Origin: an uncultured Sulfitobacter sp.
Lineage (GTDB): Bacteria; Pseudomonadota; Alphaproteobacteria; Rhodobacterales; Rhodobacteraceae
Direction: 5' to 3'
Assembly: GCA_938003685.1 (NCBI GenBank)
Contig: CALKXT010000093.1
Span: 1 to 35,645 of the forward strand
Length of the DNA: 35,645 nt
In this document: positions 1 through 7,720 of the stretch, piece after piece
How positions within the stretch are numbered: the stretch's first letter is position 1
Layout of the letters: each line of letters starts with the position of its first letter
Program-made: the position numbers and the translations under genes
Notes under the pieces: generated by a model
Database searches by the model: none
Told to the model about the DNA's origin: nothing
Seen by the model: the letters and a program-made list of their open reading frames with translations, nothing else

Positions 1-3
1 CCC

Positions 4-966
4 ATGACCTTCACCGCTCAATTCCAAGATCGCATGTTGTCACTGGGTCTTGCCCGTGTCTCTGAGGCGGCGGCACTTGCCTCAGCCAAGCTGATTGGCA
101 TGGGCGACGAAAAAGCCGCAGATCAGGCGGCGGTGAATGCGATGCGCGAGCAGTTGAACTTGCTGGATATTGCGGGTGTCGTGGTGATTGGTGAGGGCGA
201 ACGTGACGAAGCACCGATGCTGTTCATTGGCGAAGAAGTCGGCACAGGCAATGGCCCCGGTGTGGACATCGCCCTCGATCCTTTGGAGGGCACCACACTG
301 ACGGCAAAGGACATGCCGAACGCGTTGACGGTGATTGCGATGGGACCGCGTGGATCAATGCTGCATGCGCCGGATGTGTATATGGACAAGCTGGCGATTG
401 GGCCGGGTTTTAAGACGGATGTTGTCACGCTAGACATGTCCCCCGGCGAACGGGTCACAGCACTTGCCAAGGCCAAGAAATGCAAGGTCGCGGACATCAC
501 AGTCTGTATTCTGGAACGCCCCCGCCACGAGGCGATGATTGGCGAAGTGCGCGCGACGGGTGCGGCGATCCGGCTGATCACGGACGGCGATGTGGCGGGT
601 GTGATGCATTGTGCAGACCCATCGACGGGCATCGACATGTACATGGGGTTGGGTGGCGCGCCTGAGGGGGTACTGGCTGCTGCGGCGCTAAAATGTATGG
701 GCGGACAGATGTATGGCCGCCTGACGTTCCGCAATGAAGATGAACGCGGCCGCGCTCGCAAAGCAGGCATCACCGATTTTGACCGCATCTATACCCGTGA
801 TGAAATGGTGACCCAAGACGTGATCTTTGCCGCGACAGGCGTGACGGATGGCAACCTTGTGCCCGGTGTAAAACGTGAACCCGGTTGGATGACCACCGAG
901 ACCATCATCATGCGGTCCAAAACGGGGTCTGTGCGGCGTATCAATTATCAAACGCCCGTAGAATAG
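4..966 (+). CDS. glpX: Fructose-1,6-bisphosphatase class II (GlpX)
   Basis: This cytosolic enzyme hydrolyses fructose-1,6-bisphosphate to fructose-6-phosphate in gluconeogenesis. The 320-residue protein is full length for the GlpX family. It carries the GEGERDEAP stretch near residues 63-71 and the lithium-sensitive-phosphatase metal site D88-x3-DPLEGT (residues 88-97), followed by the conserved TAKDMPNALTVIAMG region. The ATG at position 4 is the first possible start and lies almost at the window edge, so its ribosome-binding site is only partly visible. The N-terminus matches the normal start of alphaproteobacterial GlpX. recJ follows 66 bp downstream on the same strand, a common pairing in Rhodobacteraceae where a homoserine dehydrogenase gene often precedes both. 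Identification is secure. Nothing odd was seen. Confidence 0.96.
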   Translation: MTFTAQFQDRMLSLGLARVSEAAALASAKLIGMGDEKAADQAAVNAMREQLNLLDIAGVVVIGEGERDEAPMLFIGEEVGTGNGPGVDIALDPLEGTTLTAKDMPNALTVIAMGPRGSMLHAPDVYMDKLAIGPGFKTDVVTLDMSPGERVTALAKAKKCKVADITVCILERPRHEAMIGEVRATGAAIRLITDGDVAGVMHCADPSTGIDMYMGLGGAPEGVLAAAALKCMGGQMYGRLTFRNEDERGRARKAGITDFDRIYTRDEMVTQDVIFAATGVTDGNLVPGVKREPGWMTTETIIMRSKTGSVRRINYQTPVE

Positions 967-1032
967 ACATAGGTTGGTATCCAGTCGCGTGTTCAGATGT
1001 GTGTATTTATGGAACAATGAAACGGGGTTTGG

Positions 1033-2772
1033 ATGAATTTTCTCGGTGTTGAGACATCCTTGACGGGGCGACGCTGGGTTGGTCCCGGCGTAGACGTTGA
1101 ACGCGCGGCTGAGGTATTGACCCAGCAGACCGATTTGCCAGATCCTGTGTGCCGTATATTGGGACGGCGCGGTGTTGCGCCTGCTGAGGCGGCCGCGTTT
1201 CTGGCACCATCTTTGCGTGATTTACTGCCGGACCCCCGATCGTTAAAAGATATGGAAAAGGCCGCAGAGCGGTTCTTGGCCGCTTGTCAGAGAAAACAGC
1301 GGATTGCCATTTTTGCGGATTACGATGTGGATGGTGGCAGTTCGGCGGCGTTGTTGCTGATCTGGCTACGCGACATGGGGCATCATGCGACCCTGTATGT
1401 GCCGGACCGGATTGACGAAGGTTATGGCCCCAATGATGAGGCGATGGCAGCCCTTGCAAAAGATCACGATCTGATAGTCTGCGTGGATTGTGGCACGTTA
1501 TCCCATGGTCCGATTGCGGCGGCCAAGGGCGCGGATGTGGTTGTGCTTGATCACCATTTGGGTGGCGAAGTGCTGCCCGATGCATTGGCCGTCGTGAATC
1601 CCAACCGCCAAGACGAAGACGGTGCCTGTGCGCATCTCTGTGCTGCGGGCGTGGTGTTTTTGATGTTGGTCGAGGTCGGCCGCCAAATACGTGAGGCTGG
1701 GCACAAAGGCCCTGACCTCATGGGCCTGCTTGATCTGGTCGCTCTTGCCACCGTTGCGGATGTGGCACCCTTGATTGGTGTGAACCGCGCCTTTGTGCGC
1801 CAAGGCTTGCGCGTGATGGCGCGGCGCGAACGTGTGGGGCTGGCGGCATTGGCTGATGTGGCGCGCATGGATACAGCCCCAACCGCCTACCATCTGGGGT
1901 TCCTGTTGGGGCCGCGTATCAATGCAGGCGGACGCATTGGGCAGGCTGATCTGGGTGCGCGCCTTCTTGCAACCAATAACCCCCATGAGGCGGCTGCATT
2001 GGCAGAGCGTTTGGATACCCTAAACACCGATCGGCGTGACGTTGAAGCATCGGTGCGCGCCGCGGCCCTTGCCCAAGCGGAAGAGCGTGGATTTGATGCA
2101 CCTTTGGTCTGGGCCGCTGGCCCCGGCTGGCACCCCGGCGTGGTTGGCATTGTTGCATCACGTCTAAAAGAGGCATCAAACCGCCCTTCTGTGGTGATTG
2201 GCGTTGAAGATGGCATTGGCAAGGGGTCAGGGCGCTCTGTCTCTGGGATCGACCTAGGCGCGCCTATTCAGCGCCTCGCCGCCGAAGGGTTACTGATCAA
2301 AGGCGGCGGTCACAAGATGGCTGCGGGTCTGAGTGTTGAGGAAGGTAAGCTTGACGCGGCGATGGCGCGCTTGGGTGAGCTTTTGGCCAAACAAGGGGCA
2401 CACCTTGCTGGACCATCTGATCTGAGCGTAACCGGCATGCTGATGCCCGGTGCCGCCACCGTGGAACTTACCGAAACAATAGAAGAGGCTGGTCCCTTTG
2501 GGGCGGCCGCCCCTGCCCCACGCTTTGTCTTTGCGGACATGCAAATAAAATTCGCCAAGCGAGTCGGTGAAACACATCTCAAAATCACGTTTGGCGATGG
2601 CATAGGTGCCACAATGGACGCCATCGCCTTTGGGGCGTTTGATGGGCCGATGGGCCCGGCACTAGAGAACCATGGCGGTGCGCGATTCCATTTAGCAGGC
2701 CGATTAGACATCAACACATGGCGCGGCAAACGGTCCGTACAACTGCGTCTAGAGGATGCCAGCGCGGCCTAA
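1033..2772 (+). CDS. recJ: Single-stranded-DNA-specific exonuclease RecJ
   Basis: RecJ is a 5'-3' single-strand DNA exonuclease acting in RecF-pathway recombination, mismatch repair and base-excision repair. The 579-residue product has the DHH phosphoesterase motifs in order: DYDVDG (96-101), VDCG (151-154), DHH (173-175) and the GPRINAGGRIG block (293-303). The DHHA1 region follows with GWHPGVVGIVASRL (365-378) and GGGHKMAAG (424-432), then a C-terminal OB-fold-like part. These are the metal-binding and nucleic-acid-binding elements of the family, and length is normal. The ATG start sits just after a weak G-rich Shine-Dalgarno (ACGGGG). It is probably co-transcribed with glpX. No hairpin-plus-T-run terminator is obvious after the stop, only a short T-run. 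Confidence 0.95.
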   Translation: MNFLGVETSLTGRRWVGPGVDVERAAEVLTQQTDLPDPVCRILGRRGVAPAEAAAFLAPSLRDLLPDPRSLKDMEKAAERFLAACQRKQRIAIFADYDVDGGSSAALLLIWLRDMGHHATLYVPDRIDEGYGPNDEAMAALAKDHDLIVCVDCGTLSHGPIAAAKGADVVVLDHHLGGEVLPDALAVVNPNRQDEDGACAHLCAAGVVFLMLVEVGRQIREAGHKGPDLMGLLDLVALATVADVAPLIGVNRAFVRQGLRVMARRERVGLAALADVARMDTAPTAYHLGFLLGPRINAGGRIGQADLGARLLATNNPHEAAALAERLDTLNTDRRDVEASVRAAALAQAEERGFDAPLVWAAGPGWHPGVVGIVASRLKEASNRPSVVIGVEDGIGKGSGRSVSGIDLGAPIQRLAAEGLLIKGGGHKMAAGLSVEEGKLDAAMARLGELLAKQGAHLAGPSDLSVTGMLMPGAATVELTETIEEAGPFGAAAPAPRFVFADMQIKFAKRVGETHLKITFGDGIGATMDAIAFGAFDGPMGPALENHGGARFHLAGRLDINTWRGKRSVQLRLEDASAA

Positions 2773-2805
2773 TTACTTTTTTCGTCATTTCTAGGAAATT
2801 TCTAC

Positions 2806-2834
2806 TTGCGCCCATCCCGCGATTTACCTAAAGA
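2806..2834 (+). promoter_or_regulatory. Possible promoter of tRNA-Glu
   Basis: TTGCGC (2806-2811) is followed after 17 bp by TAAAGA (2829-2834), which would place a transcription start about 10 nt before the mature tRNA. The -35 resembles alphaproteobacterial housekeeping promoters, but the -10 is poor (3 of 6 matches to TATAAT). The tRNA could also be read from recJ. Confidence 0.3.
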
Positions 2835-2850
2835 ACCGCTCACGACTAGT

Positions 2851-2925
2851 GGCCCGTTCGTCTATCGGTTAGGACGCCAGGTTTTCAACCTGGAAAGAGG
2901 GGTTCAATTCCCCTACGGGCTGCCA
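2851..2925 (+). tRNA. tRNA-Glu (anticodon TTC)
   Basis: A complete cloverleaf folds by eye. The acceptor stem pairs GGCCCGT (2851-2857) with ACGGGCT (2915-2921), with a G1-U72 wobble. The anticodon stem CCAGG/CCTGG (2877-2881 and 2889-2893) encloses the loop TTTTCAA, giving anticodon TTC at 2884-2886. The T stem is AGGGG/CCCCT around TTCAATT. The discriminator base is G2922 and the CCA end (2923-2925) is encoded. It reads GAA/GAG codons. It separates the housekeeping genes on the left from the polysaccharide locus on the right. Confidence 0.97.
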
Positions 2926-3265
2926 CTTCCCCTACTACACATCCAAAAAACACGCACAGGTAGTGACGGCTTTTGTGCGTACTCAGAAACAGTTTGTTTC
3001 GTAGAAAATCCTCAAATATGGCTAAAATCTGTTATGAATGAGGCATGAGAACTGGGACCGTCCGAATGTTGCTTATTTTGCATCACGAAATCGGGACGTC
3101 CATATGACGTAAGGTTACTTGCTGGAATGTAAAATCATTCTGTATATAGCGCGTGATGTAAGCTGCCGCTTGGCTCACGTGTGTTACACAGCTAACCAGT
3201 TTGATCGTGATGGGGATGCCCCCCACCATGAGAATATGAGTACCGATAAGCCCTGGGGGGTTATC
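2926..3265 (+). other. 340-bp gene-free leader region before the polysaccharide locus
   Basis: I see no credible gene between the tRNA and the sugar-transferase start. Several symmetric elements are visible: ACGCACA (2952-2958) with TGTGCGT (2974-2980); GAAACA-GTT-TGTTTC (2986-3000); and TGTGT-T-ACACA (3180-3190), which overlaps the palindrome CACGTG (3176-3181). The first repeat read on the minus strand is followed by a run of six T, so it could act as a terminator in that orientation, but no minus-strand gene feeds into it. The length and the repeats suggest a regulated promoter/leader. No convincing -35/-10 pair was found. Confidence 0.45.
3212..3260 (+). promoter_or_regulatory. Possible ribosome-binding-site-masking RNA switch upstream of the sugar transferase
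   Basis: The Shine-Dalgarno of the downstream gene is G6 at 3255-3260. A C6 run at 3219-3224, extended by A3225 with T3254, can pair with it to give a 7-bp, almost all G-C stem with a 28-nt loop. The same C run can instead pair with GGGG at 3212-3215 across the loop ATG, forming a small hairpin that frees the Shine-Dalgarno. The two structures exclude each other. The pairing is seen in the sequence; any regulatory use is inference. Confidence 0.35.
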
Positions 3266-4039
3266 ATGAAGAAATTTACCACGGATAGACCGGGTTACGG
3301 TCTGTTCGACCTTGCTGCGGCTTCTGCCGATTTAAAACCAGCGATGGCGTATTCAGATCGCTATCCGTCATTACCTGTTGCACCCAGTTATGTCTGGGAA
3401 AGTGCGCTTGCGCGCAAAGAATCACATGGCGGCCTGTATCGCAGTTTTGGCAAACGGGTGATGGACACCCTTTTTGTTTTGATGACGTTGCCATTTTCAG
3501 TCCCGATCATTGCGCTTTGTGCGATTGCATTGTGGGTTGAAGGCGGGTCACCGTTTTACACGCAGGATCGGTTGGGCAAAGACGGTAAACGCTTTTCCAT
3601 TCTCAAGCTGCGCACCATGGTACGTAATGCCGATGCAGCACTGGAAACATATCTCGCTGCTGACCCGGTACGACGACGCGAGTGGGATGAGTTGCAAAAA
3701 CTAAAGAATGATCCGCGCATCACGCCAATCGGTCACTTTCTACGTGCCACATCACTAGATGAATTGCCGCAGCTGTTTAACGTCCTCAAGGGCGAGATGA
3801 GCCTTGTTGGCCCGCGCCCCATGATGCCCGAGCAATTAAGCATGTATGGCGATCCGACGGCCTATGTCACTGTCAAACCCGGTATCACGGGGTTGTGGCA
3901 AGTGTCAGCGCGCAATGAGACCAAGTTTAGCTATCGCAACGAGGTAGACGCGGCCTATGAACGGGCGCTGACCCTCAAATTGGACATCACTGTACTGTTC
4001 AAAACCATCGGCGTGGTTTTGCGCCGAACTGGGTATTGA
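3266..4039 (+). CDS. Undecaprenyl-phosphate sugar-1-phosphate transferase (ExoY/WcaJ family)
   Basis: This inner-membrane enzyme starts polysaccharide synthesis by moving a sugar-1-phosphate from a nucleotide sugar to undecaprenyl phosphate. The 257-residue form is ExoY-like: a short N-terminal part, one membrane segment at about 66-90, then the bacterial sugar transferase domain. Visible motifs are FYTQDRLG (97-104), KLRTM (114-118), the catalytic Asp-Glu pair in SLDELPQL (D165, E166), VGPRP (181-185) and [10 protein letters not shown] (204-213). I chose the ATG at 3266 because a GGGGGG Shine-Dalgarno lies 5 nt upstream. Earlier in-frame starts at 3119 and 3236 would add residues unlike the family and lack a ribosome-binding site. 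The donor sugar cannot be told from sequence. It heads a plus-strand run with the kinase-like and Wzz genes. Confidence 0.9.
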   Translation: MKKFTTDRPGYGLFDLAAASADLKPAMAYSDRYPSLPVAPSYVWESALARKESHGGLYRSFGKRVMDTLFVLMTLPFSVPIIALCAIALWVEGGSPFYTQDRLGKDGKRFSILKLRTMVRNADAALETYLAADPVRRREWDELQKLKNDPRITPIGHFLRATSLDELPQLFNVLKGEMSLVGPRPMMPEQLSMYGDPTAYVTVKPGITGLWQVSARNETKFSYRNEVDAAYERALTLKLDITVLFKTIGVVLRRTGY

Positions 4040-4113
4040 GGGGACATGCGTTGTGAGCCAACCAAGATCAGGTGTATTGTTGTCCCATGTCAAAAAAGCC
4101 AAAGGGGGAAACA

Positions 4114-5058
4114 ATGAAAGATAGTTATCTTTCAGATGATGCCCCAGACATTTTAGGCCGCAGTGCGTCTTCTGACGCAGGGATTGTGATGCCGTCAACA
4201 GGGATGGGTCATAGTATCCGGCCTCGACGCATTGTTCTTGAACAGGCGCAAAAGCGACTGCTTAAACAAATCTCTGCACCTGAAGTCTTCACACCAAAAT
4301 ATGAGACGCCCGCAATTGTGGAAGATGCAATTGTGGAAAAGCGCGTCTTTGACTGGCATGATTTGCCGATCGAAGATGTTGGCCCTGATGCAGGGTTGGG
4401 TAAATCGCTTTCTCTACCCGTTGCAGATGCGGACAGAGACAACGCAACAGTGCGTGCCTTTGATCTTTTGCGCACCCGTTTACGCCAAACCATCCAAGAT
4501 CACGGCTGGACCAATATTGCTGTGACCGCGCCCACCTCTGACTGCGGCAACACCTTCACGGCCGTTAATCTTGCGCTTAGCCTGTCGCGTATTACCGGGT
4601 CACGCACTGTGTTGATGGATTTGAACATGCGCAAGCCGGGGATTGCAGCGGCCTTTGACATGGATGGGCGTGGCGCAATCAGTGACTATCTTGAAGGCAA
4701 CGTGTCCCTGACCAACCACATGATCCGCGTCAGCGATACTTTGGCTTTGGGCCTGAACCGCGAGGTCAATCCAAACCCAGCAGAGACATTGCAAGACCCG
4801 GCAACGGCAGTAACATTACAGCACATGCGTGATGCACTGCGCCCAGAAATCGTGATCTATGATATGCCTCCAATGCTAAGCCATGACGATGTGTCAGGGT
4901 TCTTGCCCCAGCTTGATGGCGTGCTGATCGTGTCTGATGGCACGCAAACAACCGCGCGCCAGCTTAGCGAATGTGAACGTATGTTGGATGGTCAGGTGCC
5001 ATTATTGGGCGTTGTGTTGAACCGCGTACGGCGTTCCAGCATTGCGCGCTATAGCTGA
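4114..5058 (+). CDS. CpsD/CapB-family tyrosine-kinase-like protein with altered Walker A
   Basis: This is a cytoplasmic homologue of bacterial tyrosine kinases (BY-kinases), which with a Wzz-type partner control polysaccharide chain length and export. The 314-residue protein has an unconserved N-terminal 130 residues, then the P-loop domain: the Walker A region APTSDCGNTF (139-148), Walker A' VLMDLNMRKP (166-175), Walker B IVIYDMPP (246-253) and the terminal VVLNRVRR. The P-loop lysine is replaced by Asn146 (codon AAC, 4549-4551), which should weaken or abolish ATP hydrolysis. The C-terminal tyrosine cluster is missing; only Tyr313 is near the end. The start at 4114 has AAAGGGGG (4101-4108) upstream; earlier GTG/ATG codons at 4072 and 4087 do not. 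It may be a non-catalytic regulatory partner of the neighbouring Wzz protein. Confidence 0.82.
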   Translation: MKDSYLSDDAPDILGRSASSDAGIVMPSTGMGHSIRPRRIVLEQAQKRLLKQISAPEVFTPKYETPAIVEDAIVEKRVFDWHDLPIEDVGPDAGLGKSLSLPVADADRDNATVRAFDLLRTRLRQTIQDHGWTNIAVTAPTSDCGNTFTAVNLALSLSRITGSRTVLMDLNMRKPGIAAAFDMDGRGAISDYLEGNVSLTNHMIRVSDTLALGLNREVNPNPAETLQDPATAVTLQHMRDALRPEIVIYDMPPMLSHDDVSGFLPQLDGVLIVSDGTQTTARQLSECERMLDGQVPLLGVVLNRVRRSSIARYS

Positions 5059-5180
5059 TCAGACTCTGTCGAAACTATAATAAATGCCCTATAATCGCCA
5101 AATTGTTCTGATTTGAACGACATATCTCAGGGCCTGCACCACAGACCCTTTGGAAATTTGAGAACGGGAATTGCAGGCGA
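5059..5180 (+). promoter_or_regulatory. 122-bp gap with two TATAAT boxes before wzz
   Basis: Two exact TATAAT hexamers occur at 5076-5081 and 5090-5095, 14 bp apart. No good -35 lies at 16-18 bp upstream of either, so an internal promoter for the chain-length gene is possible but weakly supported. Confidence 0.25.
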
Positions 5181-6473
5181 ATGGGTCCAATTTATTCATT
5201 GGGTGACTTTCTGGACATGGTGCGCCGCCGCGCGGTCCTGATCCTATGTGTGATCCTACTGGGTTGCATTGCTTCTGTGTTCTTCGCGCTGATGCAAAAG
5301 CACATGTATGCCTCATCCGAGGTCATTCAGATTGAGCAGCCAAAAATTGCAAACGATTTGGCACCTTCCACTGTCGATGGATCATCTGCACGACGCTTGC
5401 AGCTGATCGAACAACAATTGATGGCGCGCAACAACCTTTTGAAAGTTATCGATAAATTTGACCTCTATGCAAACCTCCCTGCCCTGCGCGACTCTGAAAA
5501 GGTCGACATGCTGCGCTTTGCGGTTTCGATCACGGGGGTTGCCGCCGCACGCGAGGGGTTTTCCGACGACGGTACAATCTCTGTTCTGACCATCACGGCA
5601 GAAATGGAGACTGCGGAATTGGCGCAAGCTGTCGCAAAAGAGTTTGCAAACCTGACCCGCAATATGACAGCTGCCCAACGCCAAGAGCAAACCCGCGAGA
5701 CTTTGGAGTTCTTTGAAAAGCAGGAAGAAAACCTGACCCAAGACATCGCAGCACTAGAGGAAGAACAGGCTCGTTTCCGCAGCGAAAATGATCTGTCCAT
5801 CGAAGGCAGCCTTGAATTCCGCCGCGCTGAAATCACCAGCCTGAATGAAGCGATCCTTGAGTTAGACCGGGACATCATCGCCGCACAATTGGCCCGCACG
5901 CGGATCGACCCATCTGCGCGCGCCGCGACCGTCCAACGTCTAGAAGAAGAATTAGATGCGCAATTAAACAGTCTCACCGCCCAACGCAGCCAGTTAGACG
6001 CGCGGCGCAATTCCTTGTCCGCCAGCCTCCAATCCACGCCAGAAATTGACAGGGCACTGGCAAGCTTTGAACGGCGGATGACGCAATTGCAGGGGCAGCT
6101 GGATGTTATTGCAACCCGACGCAATGAGGCCGAAGTTGGGTTTTCCCTCGAAAGCGCATCGCGCGGTGAACGCTTGATCACGCTAGAAGAGGCTCAATTG
6201 CCAGATTACCCCTTCACCGCCAGCCGTAAAAAGCGGGCCTTGATGGGGGGCGTCGCATCCGTGTTTGTCGCCCTTGGCATCGCGTTTTTGATGGAGCTGC
6301 GCCATCCTGTCTTGCGCACCGCACGCCAAATGGAGCGTGAAACGGGCCTTATGCCGGTTGTCGCAATCCCCCAAGCACCAAAGAAAAAGGCGCGCAAAGG
6401 GATATGGCAGAACCGACGTGAAGCAGGGCAAAAGGGGCGCGCCGCGCGTATTGCCCGCAGTTCCCAAACCTAA
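5181..6473 (+). CDS. Wzz/GNVR-type polysaccharide chain-length/co-polymerase protein
   Basis: This inner-membrane protein with a large periplasmic coiled coil sets chain length in Wzy-dependent polysaccharide synthesis. In its 430 residues I see a membrane segment at 17-38, a Wzz-like periplasmic start (SSEVIQIEQPKI), a long charged helical coiled coil at about 165-315, the P-rich stretch LPDYPFTASRKK (340-351) and a second membrane segment at 353-371. A basic cytoplasmic tail of about 60 residues follows. There is no fused kinase domain; the kinase-like protein is the separate upstream gene, as in split Wzz/BY-kinase systems. The ATG has a weak AGGCGA ribosome-binding site. Stop codon TAA. 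It is probably co-transcribed with the GT4 gene 50 bp downstream. Confidence 0.88.
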   Translation: MGPIYSLGDFLDMVRRRAVLILCVILLGCIASVFFALMQKHMYASSEVIQIEQPKIANDLAPSTVDGSSARRLQLIEQQLMARNNLLKVIDKFDLYANLPALRDSEKVDMLRFAVSITGVAAAREGFSDDGTISVLTITAEMETAELAQAVAKEFANLTRNMTAAQRQEQTRETLEFFEKQEENLTQDIAALEEEQARFRSENDLSIEGSLEFRRAEITSLNEAILELDRDIIAAQLARTRIDPSARAATVQRLEEELDAQLNSLTAQRSQLDARRNSLSASLQSTPEIDRALASFERRMTQLQGQLDVIATRRNEAEVGFSLESASRGERLITLEEAQLPDYPFTASRKKRALMGGVASVFVALGIAFLMELRHPVLRTARQMERETGLMPVVAIPQAPKKKARKGIWQNRREAGQKGRAARIARSSQT

Positions 6474-6523
6474 ATCATCCCATTGGCCAAGGGTCAGGCG
6501 AAACATACCTAAAGGATCACACT

Positions 6524-7714
6524 TTGAAGATCGCCTATATCCTCAACACCTACCCCCAACCCTCGCACAGCTTTATCCGTCGCGAGATCCGCGCGCTTGA
6601 GTCCGCTGGGCATGACGTGTTTCGTATTGCCATGCGCCCGGCCTCGCAAACCTTGGTTGATGCGCAAGACAAGGCCGAAGCCGCAAAAACCGAATATGTT
6701 TTGCCGGATGGGTTTGGCCCCCTTGCCAAAAGTACCTTTGCCCTTCTGCGCAAAGACGCCGCGCAGTTCTGGCAAGCCTTGCGCGCTGCTTGGAAAATGG
6801 GTGGCGCATCTGAGGTGGGCCGCCTGCGGCACCTGATCTATCTGGCCGAAGCCTGCGATGTCGCCCAGCGCTGTGCGGCCAGTAATGTCGACCATGCTCA
6901 TGCGCATTTTGGCACAAATCCAGCCGTCGTTGCCATGCTTTCAAACATTTTGGGCGGCCCAAAATATTCCTTTACCGTGCATGGCCCCGAAGAATTCGAC
7001 AGCCCCAAAGCCCTGTCTTTGGGCACCAAAATGCACCATGCAGATTTTACTGTCGCCATCAGCCAATTTGGCCGCAGTCAATTGTGCCGCTGGGCGAATC
7101 ACGGTGATTGGGATCGCATCGCGGTGGTGCATTGCGGTATTGAACCTGACCGATTTCCAGCCCCCAGCCCCCTACCCAAAGGCCCAAAACGGCTGGTGGC
7201 GATTGGACGTCTGGTCGAACAAAAAGGCCAATTGGCGTTGGTTGAAGCCATGGCCAAACTTACAAACCCCGATGTGCATGTGACTTTGATCGGAGATGGC
7301 GAAATGCGCGCCCAAATTGAAGCACTGATTGCCCAACACAAGTTACACGCCCGCATCACCTTGATCGGTTGGGTGGATGAGGCGCGCATAAAATCCGAAC
7401 TCGATGCCGCACATGGGCTGGTGATGCCCAGTTTTGCCGAAGGTCTGCCCATGGTGGTGATGGAGGCCATGGCCGCCGCCCGCCCTGTGATTGCGACCTA
7501 TATCGCAGGTACGCCGGAACTGGTGCAGGATGGCAAGACCGGATGGTTGGTGCCCGCAGGTGACGTGCCCGCGCTGGCGAATGCCATTGATCATCTGGCA
7601 AAGGTGCCGCTGGCGACACTCACCAAAATGGGTCTGGCTGGCCGCGCCCGCGTGTTTGAACGTCACGACGTCACCACCGAAACTGGCAAACTCGCTGATT
7701 TAATCCGTGGCTAA
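6524..7714 (+). CDS. GT4-family glycosyltransferase (GT-B fold)
   Basis: This is a retaining glycosyltransferase that would add a sugar from a nucleotide donor to the growing lipid-linked repeat unit on the cytoplasmic face. The 396 residues show the N-terminal acceptor half (ILNTYPQPSHSFIRREI), the inter-domain region with VHCGIEPDRF and VAIGRLVEQKG, and the nucleotide-sugar site AEGLPMVVMEA containing the E-x7-E motif of GT4 enzymes. I use the TTG start at 6524, with AAAGGA at 6511-6516 seven nt upstream. The MKIAYILNTYP start fits the family, whose first beta strand begins this way. Sugar and acceptor are unknown. Its stop lies 6 bp from the stop of the convergent minus-strand gene, leaving no room for a separate terminator. 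Confidence 0.9.
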   Translation: MKIAYILNTYPQPSHSFIRREIRALESAGHDVFRIAMRPASQTLVDAQDKAEAAKTEYVLPDGFGPLAKSTFALLRKDAAQFWQALRAAWKMGGASEVGRLRHLIYLAEACDVAQRCAASNVDHAHAHFGTNPAVVAMLSNILGGPKYSFTVHGPEEFDSPKALSLGTKMHHADFTVAISQFGRSQLCRWANHGDWDRIAVVHCGIEPDRFPAPSPLPKGPKRLVAIGRLVEQKGQLALVEAMAKLTNPDVHVTLIGDGEMRAQIEALIAQHKLHARITLIGWVDEARIKSELDAAHGLVMPSFAEGLPMVVMEAMAAARPVIATYIAGTPELVQDGKTGWLVPAGDVPALANAIDHLAKVPLATLTKMGLAGRARVFERHDVTTETGKLADLIRG

Positions 7715-7720
7715 CCGGAT

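Noticed and set aside
123-788. Long minus-strand open frame inside glpX, and similar long shadows inside the PKS, NRPS and Wzz genes
   Set aside because: They lie wholly antisense to secure genes and show no domain motifs; such shadows are common in this base composition.
2806-3048. Open frame of 80 codons on the plus strand
   Set aside because: It runs through the tRNA-Glu gene, and the predicted protein has no recognisable features.
3119-3265. Longer N-terminus for the sugar transferase
   Set aside because: The added residues are unlike the family, and no ribosome-binding site precedes 3119 or 3236, whereas GGGGGG precedes 3266.
5059-5180. Strong sigma-70 promoter before wzz
   Set aside because: The two TATAAT boxes lack a recognisable -35 at proper distance, so only a low-confidence note was kept.
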